Source: UBA4486 sp041984885 (GTDB lineage: Bacteria; Pseudomonadota; Gammaproteobacteria; Eutrophobiales; Eutrophobiaceae). From it: a DNA stretch of 64,000 bases. Location of the stretch: contig JBHIXH010000005.1 of assembly GCA_041984885.1 (NCBI GenBank), positions 31,003-95,002 of the forward strand, read 5' to 3'. Below are positions 55,149 to 63,312 of this stretch, piece after piece (within the stretch, counting starts at the first letter, position 1; each line of letters begins with the position of its first letter). The notes beneath the pieces were generated by a model. It searched no databases. It was not told the DNA's origin and was given only the letters and a program-made list of their open reading frames with translations. The translations under genes were made by a program, and so were the position numbers.

Positions 55149-57404
55149 ATGAAAAGAATATTGATTAACGCAACTCAACCGGAGGAGTTGCGGATTGCCA
55201 TGGTGGACGGGCAGCGTTTGTACGATCTGGATATCGAATCTACCAACCGCCAGCAGAAAAAATCCAACATCTATAAAGGTCGCGTGGTTCGCATAGAACC
55301 CAGTCTGGAAGCGGCGTTTGTCAATTACGGCTCGGAAAGGCACGGTTTTCTTCCGTTCAAGGAAATTGCCCACGCACTGTTCCGTGATAACGAAACTGGC
55401 GACAAACGCGGCCGTATCAATGTCCGCGATGAGCTGAAAGAAGGTCAGCAATTTATCGTTCAGATCGAAAAGGAAGAGCGCGGGAACAAGGGCGCCGCAC
55501 TGACCACATTTGTCAGCCTCGCCGGCCGTTACCTGGTGCTGATGCCAAATAATCCACGTGCCGGTGGCGTCTCGCGCCAGATTGAGGGTGCGGACCGGGC
55601 CGAGGCCAGAGAGGCAATGAGTTCACTCACCGCCCCGAACGGCATGGGCATGATCCTGCGGACAGCTGGCGTCGGCAAAACCAGCGAGGAATTACAGTGG
55701 GACCTGGACTACCTGATTCAACTCTGGGATTCGATCAAGGTTGCCGCCGATGAGCGCGATGCCCCGTTCCTGATTTACCAGGAAAGCGAGGTCATCATTC
55801 GTGCCATCCGGGATAATTTACGCAAGGACATAAACGAAATCTGGATAGACGATGAAAGCGTCTACCAGCGCGCACATGATTTTATGACGCATGTGATGCC
55901 GCATAACCTGAACAAGCTAAAGCTGTACAAGGAATCCGATCCGCTTTTTACCCGCTATCAGATTGAAAGCCAGATTGAATCGGCTTTTTCCCGTGATGTT
56001 CGCCTGCCATCGGGTGGTGCGGTCGTGATTGACCATACCGAGGCATTGATCAGCATCGATATCAACTCGGCGCGCTCCACCGCCGGCAGCGATATCGAAG
56101 AAACTGCACTGACAACAAACCTGGAAGCAGCTGATGAGATTGCCCGGCAATTACGTCTGCGGGATATTGGCGGTCTGATCGTGATCGATTTTATCGACAT
56201 GATGAACGGCGGTAACCAGCGGGAGGTGGAGAACCGACTGAAAGAGCAATTGAAAGTGGATCGCGCGCGGGTTCAGATCGGGCGTATTTCCCGCTTCGGT
56301 TTGCTGGAAATGTCGCGTCAACGTTTGAAATCGTCTCTGGGCGAATCCAGTCAGACGACGTGCAGGTTGTGTGAGGGCACCGGCCAAATCCGCAGTATTG
56401 AATCGATGTCATTATCGATCCTGCGTTTAATCGAGGAGGAATCGATTAAGGAAAAATCCGCCAAGATCGTTGCACATCTGCCTGTGAAAATGGCGTCTTA
56501 TCTATTAAACGAAAAACGAACAGCGATCATTGATATTGAATCACGCAATTCAATCGAGGTTATCGTTGTGCCAAATCCAAGCCTCGAATCACCACAATTC
56601 GAGATTCAACGGATCCGTGAATCGGATGTCGGTAAGCGTGAACATAAACAGGCCAGCTACAACCTCAGCGCCGAATCAGAAGAAGAAAATACGGTCCAAA
56701 GTACACCACCTGCACGACGTGCTATCGAGGAACCTGCCCTGAAGCAGGTGGTTCCATCAAGACCTGTGCCCGCACCGAGAGCGGTCGAAAGCAAAGGGCT
56801 GATATCAAGATTGTTTGGCAGCCTGTTTGGCGTGCCGGACAAGGATAAGGACGATGAGAAATCGACGTCAAACGAGTCGAACCGGGGGAATCGGTCCTAT
56901 TCCAACCGCGGTCGCGGACAAAATCAGAACCGAAATCGTAACAGGAACCGAAACCGTTCCAGCAAAAACCGGAACCAGGATAATTCCGGTCGCGAGCGAA
57001 ACAATCGCGATGGCGAATCTTCCGGACGTAACCGGTCGCGACGTGGAAATGATCAACGCAATCGCCGTGGCGGTATCCGGAATCAGAAAAAGAAACCGGA
57101 TACCGAGACTAAAAAAGAGTCAACGCAGGCCAGTGACCAGCAGGATGTGAATCGTGCAAATGAGTCATCAGGGAACAGGCCGGTCGAGGCAACAACAAAA
57201 AACAATTTACCGGCAACCACGGGCAACCAGGTAACACCTGTAGCCGACACTGGCAATGATCAATCGGGGGCGAAGCCTCAAACGCCACAGCCAGCAAAGG
57301 AAAATTCGTTTGAGTCAGACGCAAGCATGAAACAAGAACCAAAGCAGGATACATCCGCTGTCGTTACCGGGAAGAAACCGGTGACTGAGTCTTCAGAGAG
57401 CTGA
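55149..57404 (+). CDS. rne: Ribonuclease E
   Basis: 751 residues from the ATG at 55149 (MKRILINATQPEELRI), with AAAGGA just upstream; the family start fixes this choice. S1 domain (about 35–120), 5' sensor and DNase-I-like parts, with catalytic aspartates in SIDINSAR and VIDFIDM. The Zn-link cysteines are in TTCRLCEGTGQ. The C-terminal 250 residues are disordered and very rich in Arg/Asn (NRNRNRNRNR). The protein is shorter than E. coli RNase E (1061), so the degradosome scaffold part is reduced. An amphipathic membrane anchor may be ISRLFGSLFGV (about 550). Confidence 0.95.
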   Translation: MKRILINATQPEELRIAMVDGQRLYDLDIESTNRQQKKSNIYKGRVVRIEPSLEAAFVNYGSERHGFLPFKEIAHALFRDNETGDKRGRINVRDELKEGQQFIVQIEKEERGNKGAALTTFVSLAGRYLVLMPNNPRAGGVSRQIEGADRAEAREAMSSLTAPNGMGMILRTAGVGKTSEELQWDLDYLIQLWDSIKVAADERDAPFLIYQESEVIIRAIRDNLRKDINEIWIDDESVYQRAHDFMTHVMPHNLNKLKLYKESDPLFTRYQIESQIESAFSRDVRLPSGGAVVIDHTEALISIDINSARSTAGSDIEETALTTNLEAADEIARQLRLRDIGGLIVIDFIDMMNGGNQREVENRLKEQLKVDRARVQIGRISRFGLLEMSRQRLKSSLGESSQTTCRLCEGTGQIRSIESMSLSILRLIEEESIKEKSAKIVAHLPVKMASYLLNEKRTAIIDIESRNSIEVIVVPNPSLESPQFEIQRIRESDVGKREHKQASYNLSAESEEENTVQSTPPARRAIEEPALKQVVPSRPVPAPRAVESKGLISRLFGSLFGVPDKDKDDEKSTSNESNRGNRSYSNRGRGQNQNRNRNRNRNRSSKNRNQDNSGRERNNRDGESSGRNRSRRGNDQRNRRGGIRNQKKKPDTETKKESTQASDQQDVNRANESSGNRPVEATTKNNLPATTGNQVTPVADTGNDQSGAKPQTPQPAKENSFESDASMKQEPKQDTSAVVTGKKPVTESSES

Positions 57405-57437
57405 TTTCGCTGGAACGGTCAACGAAGCCAGCGAAAT
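57404..57437. terminator. Two-way terminator between rne and prfC
   Basis: Ten-bp perfect stem ATTTCGCTGG/CCAGCGAAAT with a 14-base loop, in the 56-base gap between the convergent rne and prfC stops. No T-run follows, so efficiency is uncertain. Confidence 0.6.
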
Positions 57438-57460
57438 AATCCGGAGTTTTACAGCAGTTA

Positions 57461-59023
57461 TCAACTCTCTCGAGTTGCTTTAAAAGTGATATCCGGCCAT
57501 TTTTCGATCGCGAGATTCAGGTTCACCATCGATGGTGCCAGGTAAGCGAGTTGTTCTGCGCCGTCAATAGCAAGATTAGCCTCGGCTTTTTTTCTGAACT
57601 CATTCAGTTTTTGTTCGTTCTTCGAATCGATCCAGCGGGCAGTTGCAACATTGACTGATTCATAAGTGCATTCAACGTTGTACTCGTCTTTCAACCTGGC
57701 GACGACAACATCAAATTGCAGAATGCCGACAGCACCGAGTATCAGATCATTACTGATAAACGGGCGGAATATCTGGGTCGCCCCTTCTTCACAGAGTTGC
57801 ACCAGCCCTTTTAGCAGGGCTTTCATTTTTAACGGGTCTTTCAGGCGAACGCGTCTGAATAATTCCGGGGCAAAATAGGGTATACCGGTGAATGTCAGTG
57901 ACTCCCCTTGCGTGAACGTATCGCCGACCTGGATGGTGCCATGATTATGCAAGCCAATTATATCACCGGCACTGGCGTGTTCGGCATTGGCGCGACTACC
58001 CGCAAGAAAATTGACGGCATTGGATACCTGCACGTCCCGCTTGATGCGGACATGATGCATTTTCATGCCTTTATTATATTGTCCCGAGCACAGGCGTAAA
58101 AAAGCAATGCGATCCCGATGGGCCGGGTCCATGTTCGCCTGTATCTTGAAAACAAAGCCGGTTAGCCTGTCTTCAGTCGGCTCTACCGTACGCTCAAATG
58201 CTACCCTTGGCTGCGGTGCCGGCGCATGCCCGGAAAAGTAATCCAGAAACTCCTCGATACCGAAATTATTTAATGCAGAGCCGAAAAATACCGGCGTTTG
58301 TTTTCCGGTTAGAAATTTATCCGGATCAAATTCAGGACAGACCTCGCGAACCAGTTCCAGTTCTTCCAGTAAATGTTTCAGCGAAAGATCGGGAAAGCAA
58401 TTAAACGAAGAGTCATCGACATGATCGATATATTTCTGGTTATCAATCTCCCTGTACAGTCGCAGACGTTTTTCCCTGAGATAATAAATACCACGCAACT
58501 GCTTCCCCATGCCAACCGGCCAGTTCATTGGCACACACTGAATATTTAATTCCTGTTCAATTTCATCCAGAAGTTCAATTGGTTCCTTGCCTTCACGATC
58601 CAGTTTGTTGATAAAAGTCAGAATGGGCGTGTCACGCAAACGACAGACATCCATTAACTTTCTGGTTCTTTCCTCCACTCCTTTAGCAACATCAATCACC
58701 ATAAGCGCAGAGTCTACTGCTGTCAGTGTTCGATAGGTGTCCTCGGAGAAATCTGCATGGCCGGGTGTATCCAGTAAATTAATGACACAGCCGTTATATT
58801 CGAACTGCATAACAGAACTGGTAATTGAAATCCCCCGCTCCTGTTCCATCTGCATCCAGTCAGATGTTGCATAACGATCGGACTTGCGTGATTTCACCGT
58901 GCCGGTTGTCTGAATGGCGCCACCGTAATAGAGCAACTGCTCGGTAACCGTTGTCTTGCCTGCATCCGGATGTGAAATAATGGCAAAGGTGCGACGTCTG
59001 CCGACTTCTTTAGTTAACGACAT
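57461..59023 (-). CDS. prfC: Peptide chain release factor 3
   Basis: 520 residues. GTPase that recycles RF1/RF2 from ribosomes. G1 SHPDAGKTT, G2/G3 QFEYNG...LLDTPGHADFSEDTYR and NKLD are intact. Close to E. coli RF3 (529). Starts MSLTKEVGRRRTFAIISH. First gene of a minus-strand run that continues 18 bases later upstream of it with acpS. Confidence 0.96.
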   Translation of the reverse strand: MSLTKEVGRRRTFAIISHPDAGKTTVTEQLLYYGGAIQTTGTVKSRKSDRYATSDWMQMEQERGISITSSVMQFEYNGCVINLLDTPGHADFSEDTYRTLTAVDSALMVIDVAKGVEERTRKLMDVCRLRDTPILTFINKLDREGKEPIELLDEIEQELNIQCVPMNWPVGMGKQLRGIYYLREKRLRLYREIDNQKYIDHVDDSSFNCFPDLSLKHLLEELELVREVCPEFDPDKFLTGKQTPVFFGSALNNFGIEEFLDYFSGHAPAPQPRVAFERTVEPTEDRLTGFVFKIQANMDPAHRDRIAFLRLCSGQYNKGMKMHHVRIKRDVQVSNAVNFLAGSRANAEHASAGDIIGLHNHGTIQVGDTFTQGESLTFTGIPYFAPELFRRVRLKDPLKMKALLKGLVQLCEEGATQIFRPFISNDLILGAVGILQFDVVVARLKDEYNVECTYESVNVATARWIDSKNEQKLNEFRKKAEANLAIDGAEQLAYLAPSMVNLNLAIEKWPDITFKATRES

Positions 59024-59041
59024 AATAAAATGATAAATAAA

Positions 59042-59422
59042 TCAGATTTGTTCCAGAACAACCATGGCAATTGCGTTATCGGTTTCGTCGGAGATGCTAA
59101 CATGAATGGAATTAATATTTTTTTGTTCAAGCAGATATAAGGCCCGATCCGTGCAGACGAGCACTGGTTTGCCAATACTGTTATTGTCAACAGTTATTTG
59201 TTTCAGAGTTAACGAATCACGGAAGCCGGTGCCCAGTGCTTTTGCCATTGCCTCCTTGGCAGCAAATCTTTTGGCGAGAAAGCTTGCCGGCTTTTTACTG
59301 GTTTTGAAATCATCATACTCGGCCTGGCTGAGTATTTTTTCAGCAAAACGGTCACCAAAGCGTAACAGCCCTGCATTAATACGACTGATATTCACCAAAT
59401 CAACACCGATGCCAGCAATCAT
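59042..59422 (-). CDS. acpS: Holo-ACP synthase
   Basis: 126 residues. Transfers phosphopantetheine to ACP. GIGVDLVNISRI holds the metal Asp; FAAKEAMAKALGTG holds the Glu. Four-base overlap with pdxJ upstream, the classic pdxJ–acpS pair. Confidence 0.95.
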   Translation of the reverse strand: MIAGIGVDLVNISRINAGLLRFGDRFAEKILSQAEYDDFKTSKKPASFLAKRFAAKEAMAKALGTGFRDSLTLKQITVDNNSIGKPVLVCTDRALYLLEQKNINSIHVSISDETDNAIAMVVLEQI

Positions 59423-60251
59423 GATCTCGCTGCCTCCATCAGCTTTTTCATACGTTCAACAGCTTGAGTTAAACCGGTGAATATTGCCTCTGCAACTATG
59501 GCATGACCAATATTCAGTTCCGTAATACAGGAATTTGCAGCAATTGGTGTGACATTATCATAATTCAGACCGTGTCCGGCATTAACCTGCAGACCACGTT
59601 TTACCCCGGATTCGGCAATCTGGCTGATTTTGTTTAATTCTTTTTGTCGTGCCTGCTTATCCGTCGCACTGGCAAAATGTCCGGTATGAATCTCAATCAT
59701 ATCCGTTTCCGTTGCTATCGCTGCATCCAGTTGGGCCGCATCCGCGTCAATGAATAATGACACCTTGATTCCTTTATTTTGCAAACCTGAACAAATGTAT
59801 TTCAGATTATCAACATTATTGACGACATCCAGGCCTCCCTCAGTAGTCAGTTCCTGCCTTTTTTCCGGAACGATGCAACAGTAGTCAGGCTGAAGTTGTT
59901 TGGCAAACTGAAACATTTTGTCTGTCGCTGCCATTTCCAGGTTCAGTGGTGTATCTGCCAAGGCCCTGATTGCAACGACATCCGATTCCTGGATGTGTCG
60001 TTTATCTTCACGCAAGTGAACGGTAATGGAGTCCGCACCGGATTCTANNNNNNNNNNAGCGATTCGTGCACGTGTCCCGGGCCTCCCGAGCCCGCCCAGG
60101 CCCGCGACTGCTCGCTCTGCAGACGATTGGCCGTGTTGCGCACGGCCAGCCTCGCGGCTCGCAACGGGTCTGGATAATCAATTAACCTTGCCTGCCTGAG
60201 TGTGGCTACATGGTCGATATTGACTCCAAGTAGTAGTGGTGCGTCTGGCAT
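59419..60251 (-). CDS. pdxJ: Pyridoxine 5'-phosphate synthase, disrupted by a gap and a foreign insert
   Basis: Last step of de novo pyridoxine phosphate synthesis. The N-terminus (LLLGVNIDHVATLRQA...YPDP) and everything from ESGADSITVHLRED to the end are normal PdxJ. Between them lie the 10-N gap and about 85 GC-rich bases that translate to residues foreign to PdxJ (NTANRLQSEQSRAWAGSGGP). The family has only a few residues between PDP and ESGAD. So the break is an assembly fault rather than a true mutation. Active-site PEKRQEVT-like CCIVPEKRQELTTEGG and FIDAD, VNAGHGL are present. Confidence 0.9.
60048..60160. other. Assembly gap and GC-rich foreign stretch inside pdxJ
   Basis: Ten Ns at 60048–60057, followed by roughly 100 bases that are clearly more GC-rich than the flanks and do not continue pdxJ. 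The native frame resumes at YPDP (about 60160). Likely a chimeric contig end. Confidence 0.75.
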
Positions 60252-60308
60252 ATTCGGTAGAGGTAAAAAGCGGGAATTCTATATCCGGTTGACGATTGCG
60301 TACAGATT

Positions 60309-61028
60309 TTATTGGTATTTTACATATGACCTGTACAGGTCCCGACTGGCCAGCGGTTTGTTATCCAGCATGGAGTTAAGGATCACCCGCATTAATCGTC
60401 TGGATTCTGTCAGTGCCAGCTTGTCGTTCAAACTCTCATCCAGCAGCGCGAGCAGCGTACTGCCGTGAACTTTCGGCAGCTTGTCCCGGTTTGATTCCGG
60501 TGTTTCTGTTGGGCCGGAATCCATTTGATAATAGTAAATTTGATCTTTAATAATTTTCTTTGTTGTGTTCACGTCATGATCAAGAACAAGCCCGTAACCA
60601 ATACACTGTAGCAGTCTTTTTTCGAACAGCCTTAACACGATTTGTTCATCCATCTTTTGACTGAGTCCGGACAAGGCCTGTTCATAGGCAGAGAACAGTT
60701 CTATGTGCGGTTCGTGCTTGTGCAGCAGGCGCATAATCAATTCATTGACATAAAAACCCGAGATCAGGCGTGAGCCGGTCAGGGAGAATCCGTCCTGCAA
60801 TGATTCTGCGGAATTGACCGTACCTAATTCTCCCTTGCCATACCAGCCCAGTAAAATTTTTTGATATGGCTGATAGAGAGATGACTTATTGTTTTTTTTA
60901 CCTGTCCTCACTCCCCGGACAACAAGAGTGAAACGACCATGGTGCTGTGAAAAAATTTCTATGAGCAGGCTGGTTTCTCTGTAGGGTCGAGTATGTAATA
61001 TATAACAGGGGCCTGGTTCAACTCGCAT
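60309..61028 (-). CDS. recO: DNA repair protein RecO
   Basis: 239 residues. N-terminal OB-fold (YILHTRPYRETSLLIEIFSQHHGR) and helical C-terminal part. Helps RecR load RecA on gapped DNA. No zinc cysteines, as in gammaproteobacterial RecO. Six bases after era in the rnc–era–recO–pdxJ–acpS operon. Confidence 0.92.
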   Translation of the reverse strand: MRVEPGPCYILHTRPYRETSLLIEIFSQHHGRFTLVVRGVRTGKKNNKSSLYQPYQKILLGWYGKGELGTVNSAESLQDGFSLTGSRLISGFYVNELIMRLLHKHEPHIELFSAYEQALSGLSQKMDEQIVLRLFEKRLLQCIGYGLVLDHDVNTTKKIIKDQIYYYQMDSGPTETPESNRDKLPKVHGSTLLALLDESLNDKLALTESRRLMRVILNSMLDNKPLASRDLYRSYVKYQ

Positions 61029-61034
61029 CGTTGC

Positions 61035-61913
61035 CTAAATCTGTTGCAGCAGGTTTTTTGCCCGTTCATCACTCGTCCAGTTGTGGCGGATTTTAACCCA
61101 TGTCCGTAAATAGATTTTCTTTCCGAATAATTTCTGCATATCCTTGCGTGCCTGTTCGCCGACCTTTTTCAGGATTGCCCCGCCGGTCCCGATAATAATC
61201 CGTTTATGTCGCTGCTGCTCTACCCAGATCGTCGCGGAAATATTTGTACATTTTTCTGCTTCCTTGAACTCGTCTATCGTAACAGCCAGTTTATATGGCA
61301 ATTCATCTCCAAGCGATTGCATCAGTTTTTCACGTATGAATTCTGCTGCAATAAAACGGCTGCTTTTATCCGTGAGCTGATCTTCTGGAAAAACCGCTTC
61401 TGACTCGGGCAGGTATTTGATAATGGTCTGCTCCAGCCTGGTCACATCTTTTTCCTGTTTGGCCGATATTGGCAAAATCTCGGCAAATGAATATTGCGAA
61501 AAGGACTGAATAAGCGAGAGTAATTTTTGTTTGTCTTTCAGCCTGTCAACCTTGTTGATTACCAGCACAGATTCACACTCGCTCAAATTACTGATCTTGT
61601 CCCAGATGATTTTATCGCTGTCTGTCCAGCCACTCGCTTCAATCATAAAAAGGATCAGGTTTGAATGCGGTATAACGCTGACAGCCTCACGATTCATGAA
61701 GCGGTTAACCGGATCTTTCGGGTCAATCTGGATACCCGGGGTATCCAGAAACAATAACTGGGCATTATCAATCGTCTTTATGCCAAGCAAGTGATGACGG
61801 GTAGTCTGGGGTTTCCGCGAGGTAATGCTGAGTTTTTGCCCTAATAGATGATTCAGCAATGTGGACTTCCCCACATTGGAACGACCGGCAATGGTTATAT
61901 AACCGCAACGCAT
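61035..61913 (-). CDS. era: GTPase Era
   Basis: 292 residues. GRSNVGKSTLLN (G1), a T in KPQTTRHH, DTPGI (G3) and NKVD (G4) are seen, with a C-terminal KH domain (GTGGAILKKVGEQARKDM). Binds the 3' end of 16S rRNA in 30S assembly. Note the DTPGIQIDPKDPVNRFM switch region. 30 bases after rnc. Confidence 0.95.
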   Translation of the reverse strand: MRCGYITIAGRSNVGKSTLLNHLLGQKLSITSRKPQTTRHHLLGIKTIDNAQLLFLDTPGIQIDPKDPVNRFMNREAVSVIPHSNLILFMIEASGWTDSDKIIWDKISNLSECESVLVINKVDRLKDKQKLLSLIQSFSQYSFAEILPISAKQEKDVTRLEQTIIKYLPESEAVFPEDQLTDKSSRFIAAEFIREKLMQSLGDELPYKLAVTIDEFKEAEKCTNISATIWVEQQRHKRIIIGTGGAILKKVGEQARKDMQKLFGKKIYLRTWVKIRHNWTSDERAKNLLQQI

Positions 61914-61943
61914 CCGTAGATAAGATCCGGTTCTATGAAATAT

Positions 61944-62639
61944 TTAAAGCTTGTTAACATCGGATTTTATTGATTTCAGAACTTTACTGGCCGCCGCCTG
62001 TTCGGCATTACGTTTGCTTTTGCCGCTCGCCGTAACCGGGACATCCAGTACCTCGGTAACACACTCGACGGTAAATTTACGATTATGTGCCTGCCCTTCT
62101 TCGGCGATCACAGAGTATTCGGGCAACGATAATTTTCTGGCCTGCAGAATTTCCTGCAGCGTTGTTTTGGGATCCTTGGCAATCGACTCTACAGAAACCT
62201 GTTCCAGCCTCTCCCTGAACAACTCGCAAATGAACGTTTTACTCCTGGAAAAATTTGAATCGAGATAAACGGCACCAATGATGGCTTCCAGCGTATTGGA
62301 TAATATTGAATCCCTGCGCCAGCCCCCGGTTTTACGTTCACCCTCGCCCAGCCTGATTTGATCACCAAGTTTCATCTCGCGCGCAATACTCGCCAGCGAC
62401 TCACGCTTGACCAGCGTGGCACGCAGACGAGTCAGATCACCTTCAGGTAAATCCGGGAATTTCAGGTACAGTTGCTCGGCGATAACCGCACCGAGAAGTG
62501 CGTCGCCAAGGAATTCAAGCCTTTCATTATTACTCTGGCCGACGCTTCTGTGAGTCAGGGCCTGCTCAAGATAGGCTGAATTTTCAAACTGATAGTCGAG
62601 AACAGTTCCTGAACCGGAAAATGTGTCTTTAAGTCCTAT
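61944..62639 (-). CDS. rnc: Ribonuclease III, with no standard start codon
   Basis: 231 residues if it begins at an ATA at 62639 (I-GLKDTFSGSG). No ATG, GTG or TTG is present in frame between the upstream stop codon and the conserved ALTHRS motif; the first in-frame ATG comes later, at 62375, after the nuclease signature NERLEFLGDALLG and so would remove it. The ATA overlaps the TAG of the upstream gene (ATAG), the usual place for a coupled start. Nuclease residues EAIIGAVYLD and the C-terminal dsRNA-binding domain (KTTLQEILQ to the end) are intact. Cuts double-stranded RNA, including rRNA precursors. A sequencing error in the start codon is possible. Confidence 0.88.
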   Translation of the reverse strand: MGLKDTFSGSGTVLDYQFENSAYLEQALTHRSVGQSNNERLEFLGDALLGAVIAEQLYLKFPDLPEGDLTRLRATLVKRESLASIAREMKLGDQIRLGEGERKTGGWRRDSILSNTLEAIIGAVYLDSNFSRSKTFICELFRERLEQVSVESIAKDPKTTLQEILQARKLSLPEYSVIAEEGQAHNRKFTVECVTEVLDVPVTASGKSKRNAEQAAASKVLKSIKSDVNKL

Positions 62640-63040
62640 TTTCCGCTACCGTCCAGTGGTAATCGCTCATCAAAATTCATGACCAACTCGATATTATCGA
62701 AGAAGGGACTCCTTAACTCATACACAAGCACCAGCATTTTGGGCTCGCTCCTGGTTTTTTTCGAGACCGACATGTATTTCTTGATATTGGCATTCTTGAA
62801 GCGGTTTATGTTTGTCGTTGCCGTCAGGTTCTTGATAAAAAGGTCTCGCAGTTCCTTCGGTGTCTTGTCCTTTGCGCCTGGCTGGTTGACAACGGTTTTC
62901 ATGGCAGACATGACCTGGAACTTTTCATAGTAGATGGGATAGAGCCGAAGGCCGAGGAAGACGACAAGGCCGATGACGGCCAAAACGATCAAGAATCCGA
63001 GAAAAGTGATTCCCCGTTGCTGTTTCATGCAGTTAATCAT
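62636..63040 (-). CDS. DUF4845 membrane-anchored protein
   Basis: 134 residues. N-terminal membrane helix (about 10–30: TFLGFLIVLAVIGLVVFLGL) and a small periplasmic domain. Family DUF4845 is regularly found between lepB and rnc in gammaproteobacteria; the role is unknown. An AGGAG site places the start at 63040; M5 at 63028 is possible. Confidence 0.85.
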   Translation of the reverse strand: MINCMKQQRGITFLGFLIVLAVIGLVVFLGLRLYPIYYEKFQVMSAMKTVVNQPGAKDKTPKELRDLFIKNLTATTNINRFKNANIKKYMSVSKKTRSEPKMLVLVYELRSPFFDNIELVMNFDERLPLDGSGK

Positions 63041-63063
63041 CGTAATCTCCTGTTTTTAAAGCA

Positions 63064-63312
63064 TTATTCAAGTATTGTACCAAGCCTGTGCCAATCTATC
63101 CCGCCATTTTTTATATCCCAGTTCATCCAGATCATAAAAGCGCGACCGATCAGGTTTTCGTCCGGGACGAACCCCCAATAACGACTGTCCTTACTGTTAT
63201 CGCGGTTATCGCCGAGGACAAAATATTGCCCTTCGGGAATAACAACGCGCACATTATGCGAGGCGCGTCGCGGATCTTCCAGTATTTCGTAATCAACATC
63301 GCCGAGGTGCTC
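63064..63312 (-). CDS. lepB: Signal peptidase I, C-terminal part only
   Basis: The last 83 or so residues of LepB: EHLGDVDYEILEDPRRAS, then GQYFVLGDNRDNSKDSRYWG (box E/D region) and the C-terminal strand MIWMNWD. The catalytic Ser and Lys are missing because sequence changes at about 63,300–63,312 into GC-rich foreign DNA. The open frame runs on to 63378 through that DNA but the added residues are not LepB. In the organism lepB is likely intact. Confidence 0.88.
   Translation of the reverse strand, partial: EHLGDVDYEILEDPRRASHNVRVVIPEGQYFVLGDNRDNSKDSRYWGFVPDENLIGRAFMIWMNWDIKNGGIDWHRLGTILE

Noticed and set aside
56880..57100. Repeat-rich region resembling an array
   Set aside because: It is the Arg/Asn-rich coding tail of rne, not a CRISPR or intergenic repeat.
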